A stretch of DNA of 36,962 bases from an uncultured Flavobacteriales bacterium (GTDB lineage: Bacteria > Bacteroidota > Bacteroidia > Flavobacteriales > Crocinitomicaceae): positions 1 through 36,962 of the forward strand of contig CAMLDR010000017.1 of assembly GCA_946478775.1 (NCBI GenBank), read 5' to 3'. The position numbers and the translations under genes were made by a program. Under the pieces are notes generated by a model. It did no database searches, had not been told where the DNA came from, and saw nothing but the letters and a program-made list of their open reading frames with translations. Shown here one piece after another: positions 16,809-25,600 of the stretch. The first letter of the stretch is position 1; every line of letters begins with the position of its first letter.

Positions 16809-16863
16809 TGTAAACAAATTATTTCCGAAATATAGTTTACACTAATCAGTTTGGTGTAAACTA
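16809..16863. promoter_or_regulatory. Candidate operator: inverted TGTAAAC sites
   Basis: The half-site occurs at 16809-16815 (direct), inside 16833-16842 (inverted) and inside 16854-16863 (direct). Centre-to-centre spacing of the last two is 21 bp, about two helical turns, as expected for a dimeric regulator. Which divergent gene it controls is not shown. Confidence 0.4.
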
Positions 16864-17032
16864 AATAGAAATGGGCTCGTGAAATGACTTCGCTGTTTAA
16901 AAAACTAATTATTCTTTTTGAAACAAACTTTTTCATTTTGAAAAAACAGACACCTTTTTACACCTGTTAAAACTCTTTAAAATCAATGGTTTAAGTTTTT
17001 GGCATATATTTTACTAAGTGATCATCACGAAA

Positions 17033-17566
17033 ATGAAAATTATGAAAGCAATATATTTTGTGGTGTTGGTAACAGTGGGAATGTTGGGAGTTTCTACCGG
17101 GTGCAAAAAGAAAGAGGGTGAAAGTCGTGTGACTGTGAAGATGGTAGATGCACCTGGTGATTTCCAGCAAGTAAATGTAGAGGTCCTGCAGGTTCAGGTT
17201 CATCACAACGGACAAGGCTGGATTAATCTGCCTACAGTTGCAGGAGTCTATGACTTGCTGACTTTGCAAAACGATGTTTCTGCAACCTTAGTGAATGCAG
17301 GTACTTTACCTTCCGGGGATTTGCAGCAATTACGCCTGATCCTGGGAGATGAGAACAATGTGATGGTAGACAGCCTTTACTATCCTTTGGCAACTCCGTC
17401 AGCACAGCAATCCGGTTTAAAAATCAATTTGAAGACCAATTTTGCACCGAATACACAGTACGAATTAGTACTCGATTTTGATGCAGAACAAAGCATTGTG
17501 ACCCAGGGCAATGGGTCTTATTCTTTAAAACCCGTCATTAAGGTTTTAGCGATCAATCCTCTTTAG
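17033..17566 (+). CDS. DUF4382-type lipoprotein
   Basis: About 177 residues from the ATG at 17033 (a second ATG lies three codons on; a GTG at 17018 is less likely). A lipoprotein leader ends in the lipobox VSTGC followed by lysines (CKKKEG). The body (RVTVKMVDAPGDFQQVNVEV, VQVHHNGQGWINL, LLTLQNDVSATLVNAGTLPS, LQQLRLILGDENNVMV, YELVLDFDAEQSI, YSLKPVIKVL) is the beta-sandwich pattern I know as DUF4382. The family has no known biochemical role; it is thought to sit as a surface or periplasmic lipoprotein. It is followed by a strong terminator and is therefore monocistronic. Confidence 0.88.
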   Translation: MKIMKAIYFVVLVTVGMLGVSTGCKKKEGESRVTVKMVDAPGDFQQVNVEVLQVQVHHNGQGWINLPTVAGVYDLLTLQNDVSATLVNAGTLPSGDLQQLRLILGDENNVMVDSLYYPLATPSAQQSGLKINLKTNFAPNTQYELVLDFDAEQSIVTQGNGSYSLKPVIKVLAINPL

Positions 17567-17599
17567 GTGTGGTATAATAAGTAGTAGTAGTATGTCCAC

Positions 17600-17632
17600 A
17601 AAAGCCATTCGTTTCCACGAGTGGCTTTTTTT
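17600..17632 (+). terminator. Rho-independent terminator after the DUF4382 lipoprotein gene
   Basis: AAAAGCCATTCG (17600-17611) pairs with CGAGTGGCTTTT (17618-17629, one G-U pair) around a 6-nt loop and runs into seven T residues (17626-17632). Confidence 0.88.
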
Positions 17633-17773
17633 ATTTGGGTTCGGATGCTCTGCAATCAACCAGCTACTTGCTAAATAGCCAGCGGCCCCCGTTCCGTCAA
17701 TAGAACGATCAGTAGTCCAACCAGCCTGAAACTTCGCACGTTCCTATTATTATTCACTTTAATAACTCAATTT

Positions 17774-19318
17774 ATGAAAGCAATCATTACTTCTGTTTTA
17801 ATCCTCGGGATAGGCGGATCAGTATTCGGTCAGGGTTCTTTAACCCAGACTATTTCCAATTCGAACGTCCAGTACTCCGTATCAAACAATGGAATGTTCT
17901 TTGGCAATCCGAGCACCACAGGCGGATACTTTGTGCCAAAAGACAGTTTGGTTAGTGCCATCAGTTCCATCGCATTTATGGCGGCTGGAACAAATGTCAA
18001 TGGAAACCTGAAAGGTGCAGTTTCTCAAATCATGAACTCTGATTTCTCTCCCGGTCCTTATTTACCGAATCCGGCCAACTACACTTCGCAGACGTATCTG
18101 AATAAATACCAGTTTTCTATCTGGGACGTCACCAGATACGAGGTCGAAGATCACATTGCACACTGGATGGATGCCGGTTATGTGGTTCCTGGTTTTATTG
18201 CCAACTGGCCGGGGAACGGGGGTACCGGGAACGGTGAAAGTGCGCTTCTTGCACCATTCCACGATGTGGACGGAGACCAGATTTATGAACCTGAAAACGG
18301 GGATTATCCGTTGATCCGTGGAGACTGGGCCCTGTACACCATTATCAATGATGGAAAAGCTTTGCATACTTCCGGAATAGATCCGGCAGGATTAGAAGTT
18401 CACATGATGTTCTATCAATACAACGATACTGCTGATGCAGCGCTAACGAATACGGTCTTTTTCCAGACAACTGTTTTCAATCGCGGCACTCAAACCCTGG
18501 ATAACTTCCATGTGGGTCATTTGGTTGACTTCGATTTGGGAAATCCAACGGATGATTACATTGGAACAGAACCGGGAAGAAACCTGGTTTATGGCTACAA
18601 CGGCGATTTAAACGATGAGGATTTTTCGGGGAACCCGGGTTACGGTGCAAACCCTCCGGCAGTAGGAATTTTGAACCTGGACGGGAGTTTAAGTTCTAAT
18701 ATTCTGTTGACAGATGCTGCCAATTTTAATACTGCTTCGAAATACCACAATGCGTTGAGCGGCCTTTTACCCGACGGAAGTCCCTTGCTGGACGGAAACA
18801 ATCAGCCTACGACTTTTATTTACAACGATATCGACCCCACTATCGGATGGAATGAGTATAGCGGAATTGCCAATCCTCCGGGTGATCGCAGAACAGTTAC
18901 CGGACATGACGAAGTTGTTTTTGCTCCCGGAAGAATTCTTTGCTATAACAATGCGGCCATTTTTGCAAGAACGTATGAAGCGAATTTAACCGCAAGTGTA
19001 GACAGCTTGTTCCATGTAGCGAACTACATTCAGAATTTCTACAACAACCAGGATTTCTATTGTGAAACGCAGTTTTTGGGTCTTTCCGAAGAACAGCCGC
19101 TTTCTGTTTCCATCTATCCGAATCCGGCGAAAGAACAAATCCGGGTGGATGGTTTGACTTCCGGCACTTACCGCATTGTAAACCTCGAAGGAAAAGAACT
19201 GCTTGCAGGAACACTGGAAAGTCCGTTTATTCAAATTGATTCGTTGAAAAACGGATTTTACCTGCTTGAAATTACTTCCGGTGGGAAATACGACCGAAAA
19301 TCGTTTGTAAAAGAATAA
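17774..19318 (+). CDS. Secreted protein of unknown function with T9SS sorting domain
   Basis: The 514-residue protein has a leader (MKAIITSVLILGIGGSVFGQ). The body (about 21-430) starts with a beta-rich segment (SNVQYSVSNNGMFFGNPST). An acidic loop DVDGDQIYEPENGDYP (about 164-179) looks like a calcium-binding turn of the DxDGDxxY type seen in other Bacteroidota surface proteins. Further on are the conserved-looking HVGHLVDFDLGNPTDDYIG and DGSPLLDGNNQPTTF. The C-terminal T9SS type A domain (about 440-514) carries VSIYPNPAKEQIRVDG, GTYRIVNLEGKELL and KNGFYLLEITSGGKYDRKS. I recall similar proteins in Flavobacteriales but no assigned function. It is followed by a terminator. Confidence 0.87.
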   Translation: MKAIITSVLILGIGGSVFGQGSLTQTISNSNVQYSVSNNGMFFGNPSTTGGYFVPKDSLVSAISSIAFMAAGTNVNGNLKGAVSQIMNSDFSPGPYLPNPANYTSQTYLNKYQFSIWDVTRYEVEDHIAHWMDAGYVVPGFIANWPGNGGTGNGESALLAPFHDVDGDQIYEPENGDYPLIRGDWALYTIINDGKALHTSGIDPAGLEVHMMFYQYNDTADAALTNTVFFQTTVFNRGTQTLDNFHVGHLVDFDLGNPTDDYIGTEPGRNLVYGYNGDLNDEDFSGNPGYGANPPAVGILNLDGSLSSNILLTDAANFNTASKYHNALSGLLPDGSPLLDGNNQPTTFIYNDIDPTIGWNEYSGIANPPGDRRTVTGHDEVVFAPGRILCYNNAAIFARTYEANLTASVDSLFHVANYIQNFYNNQDFYCETQFLGLSEEQPLSVSIYPNPAKEQIRVDGLTSGTYRIVNLEGKELLAGTLESPFIQIDSLKNGFYLLEITSGGKYDRKSFVKE

Positions 19319-19342
19319 AATCTAATTATTTCTTTTAATGCT

Positions 19343-19370
19343 AAACCCTTTGGAAACAGAGGGTTTTTTT
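19343..19370 (+). terminator. Rho-independent terminator after the T9SS cargo gene
   Basis: AAACCCT (19343-19349) pairs with AGGGTTT (19360-19366) and runs into seven T residues (19364-19370), 25 bp after the stop. Confidence 0.87.
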
Positions 19371-19488
19371 GTTTTCCGTTAAAAAGTTTCAAAAAAATCG
19401 CAGTTTTAGATGAACCTTTGAAGATCGGCTGAGTAATCCTTTTAGAAACCCGGAAGTCAAGCGCGCTGATTTTTTTTAAATAAAACTC

Positions 19489-21390
19489 ATGAAACAACTA
19501 TTTATCGGACTTACTTTTTTGACATACTTTCATTCATTTGCACAAACAGATGGCGTACTTGTTCAAAAGCCGGAAACTGTTTACAGCATTGCGAAAGAAG
19601 TGAAGGACATTGCCTGGTATGAAACACAGATCAAACTCTGGAAATCAGAACTGGATAAAAACAATAAAAACGGAGAAGCGTGGATTAATTACTACCGAGC
19701 TCACCGCGCTTTAAGGAACCTGGCACCCACAGAAGAAGATCGCACTAAATGGGACACTCAGTGTAAATCCATTCACGAACAGGTTTGGAAAGCGATGCCA
19801 AAAAGTTTTGAAGCCTATTTCATTCAGTATTCCGAAAATGGATTTCAAAAAGAAGCGAGTGAAGACCTTTTAGCTGCTCAGGCACTACGGCCAAACGATC
19901 CTTTGATCCAGGATCTGCTCATGATCCATTACGAATTGAAAAATGACAGCGAAAAAAGAAATATCTACGCCAACCGATTGTATGAGATCAATGAACTACC
20001 TGTTGGCATGCTCAACTGGGGATATAATATCCTTTCGGAACTGGATGAAAACTCAATTCTTTTCACTTACGGAGATAATGACACGTATGCCCCCTGGATT
20101 ATTCAGGGAGCAAAGAATTACCGGAAAGATGTCACAGTCATCAATATTCATTTAATCAGCATGGATGCTTACCGGAACCGCATGCTGAAACAATTAGGAT
20201 ACGAACCTTTAGTCTTGAAAGAACCAAAAACCGAGGAAGAAGCAAATGCGTTTTCCAAACAGCTGTTGGAACATTTTCTGAAAGGCAAACGCCCGGCCTA
20301 TTTCTCTGCCAGTGCCATCAAGGGATTTGAAGAAATTTTCGGAGATAAGCTCTACCTCACCGGTTTGGCATATAAATACAGCGAATCCAGTTTTGACAAT
20401 ACAGCAATTATCCGCAGAAACTATGAAAAACGCTATTTGCTGGATTATTTGAAAGAAGTATTCTCTTCTCATATCGGTGATTTGAAAGCAGAACAATTTA
20501 ACGGAATGTACCTTCCTTCCATGATCAAACTCTACCAGCATTATGCAGAAAGTGAAGAGGTTGCCAAAAAACTGGAATTGGAGCCCCTGCTTTTGAGAAT
20601 TGCAGAACAAAGCGGTCAGCAAAGCGATGTGCTGGAATTATTATCAGGCAAAGAGAAAGCCAGTTCTTTTCTTTCCACCGTGCTGGATTTGAAAACGATA
20701 GAGAAAAACCTGGTGGCGGTGAAAGGGAATGTTTACATCGACAAATACGAAGTGACGAATGGGGATTACCGCAAATTCCTTAGCAACCTGGAACGCTCCA
20801 ATCAAATTGATCTTTACAAAATGGCATTGTATGATTCTACTCAATGGAAGAAATTTGCGGAAAAAGACATGGACCCGATGACCGATATGTACCACTGGCA
20901 TCCGGCATACGATACTTATCCGGTAGTTTGTATTTCTTACGAAGGCGCTAAAGCTTACTGCGAATGGTTGACCAAACAATACAACCTGCAGCGCAAAAGA
21001 ACATACACGCAGGTAGTATTCCGCTTACCCACAGAATTGGAGTGGAGAACTGCGGCAGGTTCGGGAGATCCCAAAGCAATCACTCCTTTCCCGAACAACA
21101 GCATCAAGAATTCATCCGATTGTTACCTGGCCAATATTCAGCCTGTGAAAGGACGCTTTTTTGACGACGGTGGTTTTCACCAGGTGAAGGTAACGAGCTA
21201 CCAGCCAAACAAATTGGGGATTTTCAATACCTTCGGAAACGTTTCTGAAATGACAAGTACCAAGGGAACAGCATTGGGAGGATCCTGGTTTGACTTATTT
21301 GAAGACTGTACTTTTGACAGAAAACAATCGTATTCTACCCCGATGCCAACAATCGGCTTTCGAGTTGTGATGGAAATAATAGAAAAGTGA
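19489..21390 (+). CDS. Exported TPR-like/SUMF1-domain protein, first gene of an ECF sigma operon
   Basis: The 633-residue protein has a leader (about 1-19) and a helical TPR-like region (about 40-180). A block at about 187-240 (SILFTYGDNDTYAPWIIQG, DVTVINIHLISMDAYRNRML) resembles, from memory, the soluble C-terminal part of DUF2723 membrane proteins. A formylglycine-generating-enzyme (SUMF1) domain spans about 420-633, with DKYEVTNGDYRKFLSN, YPVVCISYEGAKAYCEWL, FRLPTELEWRTAAGSG, FGNVSEMTS, GGSWFDLFEDC and GFRVVM. Of the two copper-binding Cys of true FGE, only one position is kept (Cys607; the other is Asp602). Sulfatase maturation is therefore unlikely and a structural role like that of GldK/GldJ is possible. 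The sigma gene starts 16 bp after its stop. Confidence 0.85.
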   Translation: MKQLFIGLTFLTYFHSFAQTDGVLVQKPETVYSIAKEVKDIAWYETQIKLWKSELDKNNKNGEAWINYYRAHRALRNLAPTEEDRTKWDTQCKSIHEQVWKAMPKSFEAYFIQYSENGFQKEASEDLLAAQALRPNDPLIQDLLMIHYELKNDSEKRNIYANRLYEINELPVGMLNWGYNILSELDENSILFTYGDNDTYAPWIIQGAKNYRKDVTVINIHLISMDAYRNRMLKQLGYEPLVLKEPKTEEEANAFSKQLLEHFLKGKRPAYFSASAIKGFEEIFGDKLYLTGLAYKYSESSFDNTAIIRRNYEKRYLLDYLKEVFSSHIGDLKAEQFNGMYLPSMIKLYQHYAESEEVAKKLELEPLLLRIAEQSGQQSDVLELLSGKEKASSFLSTVLDLKTIEKNLVAVKGNVYIDKYEVTNGDYRKFLSNLERSNQIDLYKMALYDSTQWKKFAEKDMDPMTDMYHWHPAYDTYPVVCISYEGAKAYCEWLTKQYNLQRKRTYTQVVFRLPTELEWRTAAGSGDPKAITPFPNNSIKNSSDCYLANIQPVKGRFFDDGGFHQVKVTSYQPNKLGIFNTFGNVSEMTSTKGTALGGSWFDLFEDCTFDRKQSYSTPMPTIGFRVVMEIIEK

Positions 21391-21405
21391 AAAGCCTAAG
21401 TAGCC

Positions 21406-22014
21406 TTGAAAAGTTTACATCATAAACAACAAAGCGACGAAGAGTTGATGGTTCAGTTAATGGGCCATCACTCTCCTGTTTCTGCCAGGCAGGCAGAATT
21501 GGCATTGGTGGAACTGCATCAGCGTTACAGCAAAAAACTGCTGGGTTATTTCATCAAAATGCTGAACAAGGATATGGACCTGGCACAGGATTTCGTCCAG
21601 GAGATTTTCCTGAAACTGATGGAGAAAAAGCATTTGTTTGATCCCAACAAGAAATTCTATTCCTGGATTTTTGCCATTGCATCCAATATGTGCAAAACAG
21701 CTTACCGCCATCACGGAAAAACGGTGTCGCTGCACCCGGAGATAAATCACCCAAGCGGATTGGCGGAAAACCTTCACGAGAAGAAATTATTCTTAAAAGC
21801 GCTGCAGGAAAGCATTGACCTTTTGGAACACCATCATAAAACGGTATTTGTATTGCGTTACCTGGAACACTTTCCCCTGAACGAAATTGCGGAAATAACC
21901 GAAAGTTCTTTGGGCACGGTTAAATCCCGTTTGTTTTATGCCACCAAAAAAATCACCGATCAACTGAAACACTTTGACCCAAGTTTTGAAACAACACTTT
22001 TTAAATTGAATTGA
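21406..22014 (+). CDS. ECF-type RNA polymerase sigma factor
   Basis: The 202-residue protein has a sigma-70 region 2 (about 30-110: LVELHQRYSKKLLGYFI, DLAQDFVQEIFLKLMEKKH, FYSWIFAIASNMCKTAYRH) and a region 4 (about 130-190: LQESIDLLEHHHKTVFVLRY, LNEIAEITESSLGTVKSRL) with the HTH. Region 3 is absent, which defines the ECF group. The start is a TTG at 21406; an in-frame ATG at 21448 would cut into DEELMVQLM, a typical ECF opening, so the TTG is preferred. It lies between the SUMF1-type gene and a one-TM protein whose ATG is one base after this stop, the standard sigma/anti-sigma arrangement. Target promoters were not identified. Confidence 0.93.
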   Translation: MKSLHHKQQSDEELMVQLMGHHSPVSARQAELALVELHQRYSKKLLGYFIKMLNKDMDLAQDFVQEIFLKLMEKKHLFDPNKKFYSWIFAIASNMCKTAYRHHGKTVSLHPEINHPSGLAENLHEKKLFLKALQESIDLLEHHHKTVFVLRYLEHFPLNEIAEITESSLGTVKSRLFYATKKITDQLKHFDPSFETTLFKLN

Positions 22015-22015
22015 T

Positions 22016-22624
22016 ATGGAAGAGCAACACGAACGCTTATTCGATTTGATAGCATCCAAATCTTTTGAGGAACTCAGTAAAGACGAAAAATCGTTTGTCT
22101 TGAATCATCTGACGCAAGCGGAATATACCCTTCAGCGCAGTGTCATTGCAGCAGTGGAAGAGCTTGAATACGATGCGGAAGAACCGCGTCCGCTTCAAAT
22201 CCCGAAAGCAAAAACCCGTTTTTTGAACAGGTCTATTCCGCTTTACCAGGTATTGATCGGGGCTGCCTGTATCGCCCTCCTTTTTATGGTGGGAAACACC
22301 AAAAGGTATTCACTGAACTGGCAATTTTCAGAATTCCCTTCGGAAATTTCAATTGTAAACGGAACCGCTTCCGGAAAGGTCATTCACGATACGATCATCA
22401 AAGAAATTCCGGTTTTCCTGTCCGGATCCAAGATCATTCGCGATACCGTAACCATTTTTCAAAATGTTGTTCAGCAAACAGAAAAGCGGATGCTGGAAGT
22501 TGGGAATGCTCCATCTTATCCGGAGTTGACAGAAAAGTTACTGGAAAGCAAAAGTGCGCCTTTTAAACACGATCAAACTGCGTCCTTTTTGCCTTCCATA
22601 ACTGTTTTTAATACTATGAAGTAA
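22016..22624 (+). CDS. Single-pass membrane protein, likely anti-sigma factor
   Basis: The 202-residue protein has a cytoplasmic N-terminal part (1-74) with the helical segment FEELSKDEKSFVLNHLTQ, reminiscent of the short N-terminal helices of Bacteroidota anti-sigma proteins. One TM helix follows (about 76-93, LYQVLIGAACIALLFMVG), then a periplasmic tail of about 105 residues (HDTIIKEIPVFLSGSKIIRD). There is no zinc-binding HxxxCxxC motif. The call rests mainly on position, one base downstream of the ECF gene, and on topology. Its stop is 3 bp from the stop of the convergent propeller gene, so no terminator separates them. Confidence 0.72.
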   Translation: MEEQHERLFDLIASKSFEELSKDEKSFVLNHLTQAEYTLQRSVIAAVEELEYDAEEPRPLQIPKAKTRFLNRSIPLYQVLIGAACIALLFMVGNTKRYSLNWQFSEFPSEISIVNGTASGKVIHDTIIKEIPVFLSGSKIIRDTVTIFQNVVQQTEKRMLEVGNAPSYPELTEKLLESKSAPFKHDQTASFLPSITVFNTMK

Positions 22625-22627
22625 TGA

Positions 22628-25600
22628 CTATTGTTTGGTTACACGAACCAGTTTTGTTTGTTCGCCTTTCACTATTTTAAGCAAATAAACGCCACTGGAA
22701 GCATTGTTCAAATTCAGGAGCATTTGGTTGTTTCCTGCCTGGTTTTCAAATGTGTCAATTCGTTGCCCCATCATATTAAGCAATTCTATTTTTTCCAGGT
22801 CTAATGCTTTATTCCAGCTTACGGTAATTGCACCACTTGTTGGATTCGGATAAACATTGATACCCCATTCCGAATCAAGCGCATCAATCTCAGCAAATTC
22901 CCCGTCTAAATTCACATTGTCTAACCAAATATGATTTCCTCCTGTTCCAATGTTTTGGAAAGCTAACTGCACACAGGATTCACCGGCCAAAAAGCTCAGA
23001 TCAACAGTCACTTCTTCCCAAAGAACCGTAGGATTTGCATCATACCAGAACCACACATCGTTACCAGGAACTGTCAGTTGTGAACCTCCTCTTTTCCATA
23101 TTGGTGTCCACGTTTGTCCGTCTGTTGTATAAACCAGGGCTAGTGAATCGGTATAGTTTCCGTTGTCATGGTAGCTGTAATCAAATGATATCGTGGGTTG
23201 AATTGCTCCGCTGAAATCCAAAGCAGGAAGTGCTAACAAATGAACTTCGCCTGTAGCATCTTCCCAATAATTAGGAAACGAGGCTACTTTATCATTCGGA
23301 TTGTTTTCCGGCCAGTCTTGCTCCCATGAGGTTCCACCTTCAACGATCAACTTCCAGTTTTCGGGAGGGAAAGCACCTTCAAATCCTTCTGTGATATGTG
23401 CGCTGGCAGTTTGGCTGGTAACGGTGATGAAATCCGATAAAACAACGGTATCCGCTCCAAAAGCATCCGTTACAATCAATGTAACATCGTATACTCCTGT
23501 TTGATCGTAAGTAACAACGGGGTTCATCGCTGTGGATGTTGCCGGAGTTCCTCCCTGAAAGGTCCATTTCCAGGTAGCGGAAGCCATTCGGACGGTTGAA
23601 TGATCTACAAAATGAATGGAATCTCCATCACAATCTGCTAATAAATTAATGGTCTGAATATCTGCCGCACCCATTGCAACCGGCGGTGCATCTTCATATA
23701 GATCACATTCATAAACACCGCGCTGAGAAGCCGTACGTATTTTTCCTTCACCATAAAAAGGCTCCAAAAATGCACAGGAAACACTAGCCGGCAGGTTGTT
23801 ATTAAACAACGCCCAATCAGCCATTCCTGCATTCTTATAAAAAACAGCGCGTTTGGTTCCAATGTAGATACCATCATTGGTTCCATAAGCATGCGCTATG
23901 GAAACAACACGTTCACCTGCAATGGCAGCCGTTGTTAAATTGGTCCAGCTTGTACCACCATCTACAGATTGAAACACTTTGTTTCCTGTTTGCGAACCCA
24001 TCAAAATACACCAGATCTTATTCGGGTCCTGATCATCCACTTCGATGTATTTCGAACGGTTTTGGTTACCTGCGGTTTGAGCTGCTGTAGGTGTAACATC
24101 GACCCAGGTTAATCCTTTATCTGTTGATTTTTTGATCCTAGTAGCGGATCCCGTAGTCTTGTGTGTAACGTACAAAATGTTCGGGTTTGACCAGGCTACT
24201 TTTACCTGAATCACACTCACACCCCCAAAATCGAACACTTCATCAAAAGAAAGTCCTCCGTTTTCAGTGTAATACAGTTTTGTCTCAACCGGAGAATAAA
24301 ACGTGTTGTAATTAGACGGCACAAAGGCATAGTTTCCATATTCACCATCGATGTAAGAGGTGTTGCATTTTTTCGTGTCATCAAAGCTTCTTCCTGAAAT
24401 TCGCGTGGCGCGGTCTGCTGAAAAGTTAAATGATCCGTTATCGTTATAACCAATATTATTATCGCCAAAATTGACAAATCCTCTGATGTTATCACCTCCT
24501 AATTCTGCTAACCATCCACCTGATGTAGGTGTAGTTAATCCCCCGTGATAAATGTCGTTGTATTTAATCAATGTTCCGTTGTGGTAAGTTCCGCCCACCA
24601 TGATATCACCGCTTTTGAATCCTGCTTGAAAACCCCAAAAATCGGTTCCCTGAATTCCATGCATCCGTGGCACCAAAGTGTCTCCCTGATCGGAAGAATA
24701 GTACAATCCTCCATCTGAACACACCCACATATCCACTCCGCCGGCATGCTGGAAAAATTTAATGTCGTGCACATCCGCATGGTTGTATCGGTAAGCTGTA
24801 TGTTGTCCAACCCATGTAACCCAGTGTGCATTTTGTTCCCAATCTACTCCGCCATTTTCAGAACGCCATACATTGATCCCGGCACCAAAAACGCGATCAG
24901 CATTGGTTGGAGAAACTCCCATACACAAATCGTAATAGTATTGACCTCCTTCTTCGTCTCCTTCTTCGGCATAGCCTAGCATATTTGGGTTCTGCGGAGT
25001 GGCTGTTCCGCCAGGACCTGTTCCGCAACAGCTGAATCCAAACGATTCACCGGCATCCGTACTCTTGTATACACCATACAAACCACCATCACCTCCTACT
25101 TCACCTGCGGCCCACACGTAAACCACGTCCGGGTCAGCAGCAGAAACAGAAATTTCTGTGCGTCTTTGTTCATCACCATTTGCAGGTAAAGGCCAGCCGG
25201 CTGTTTTTTGTGTCCATGTTAAACCATTATCCAATGATTTATAAAATTGCGTTGCGTTCCCGCTTAATGAAACAGCATAAATGATTTGAAAATCTGCCGG
25301 ATTGATTTCTATTTCCATGTGTTCGCCCGCGTGAACGATTACCCAGGTAGTTCCATTGTCTGTACTCCGATACAACCCTGTATTTGTTGCTGCCAAAAGC
25401 GTGTTTGTACCAATGTATTTTAAATCACGAACAAACCGATTCACTCCTTGAAAAGCAACATCACCTGTTGGGTTCCAGGTAATTCCACCGTCTTCCGAAC
25501 GCCAAATTTTTCCGTTTTCTTCACCAAACAAAATTCGGTTCGAGTTAGTCGGATCAATGGCTACAGAATACACTGCGTTTACTAATAAGTTTTTTGTGGC

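Larger units (their letters stand above)
16674..17032. other. Divergent intergenic region between mfd and the DUF4382 lipoprotein gene
   Basis: About 360 bp without a gene. It holds the mfd promoter element and an AT-rich stretch with a perfect 10-bp inverted repeat, TAGTTTACAC (16833-16842) and GTGTAAACTA (16854-16863), separated by 11 bp. A third copy of the TGTAAAC half-site is at 16809-16815. This looks like a regulator-binding region. Confidence 0.5.

Noticed and set aside
20209..20622. 137-codon minus-strand frame opposite the SUMF1-type gene
   Set aside because: Antisense shadow of a well-supported gene; no recognisable product.
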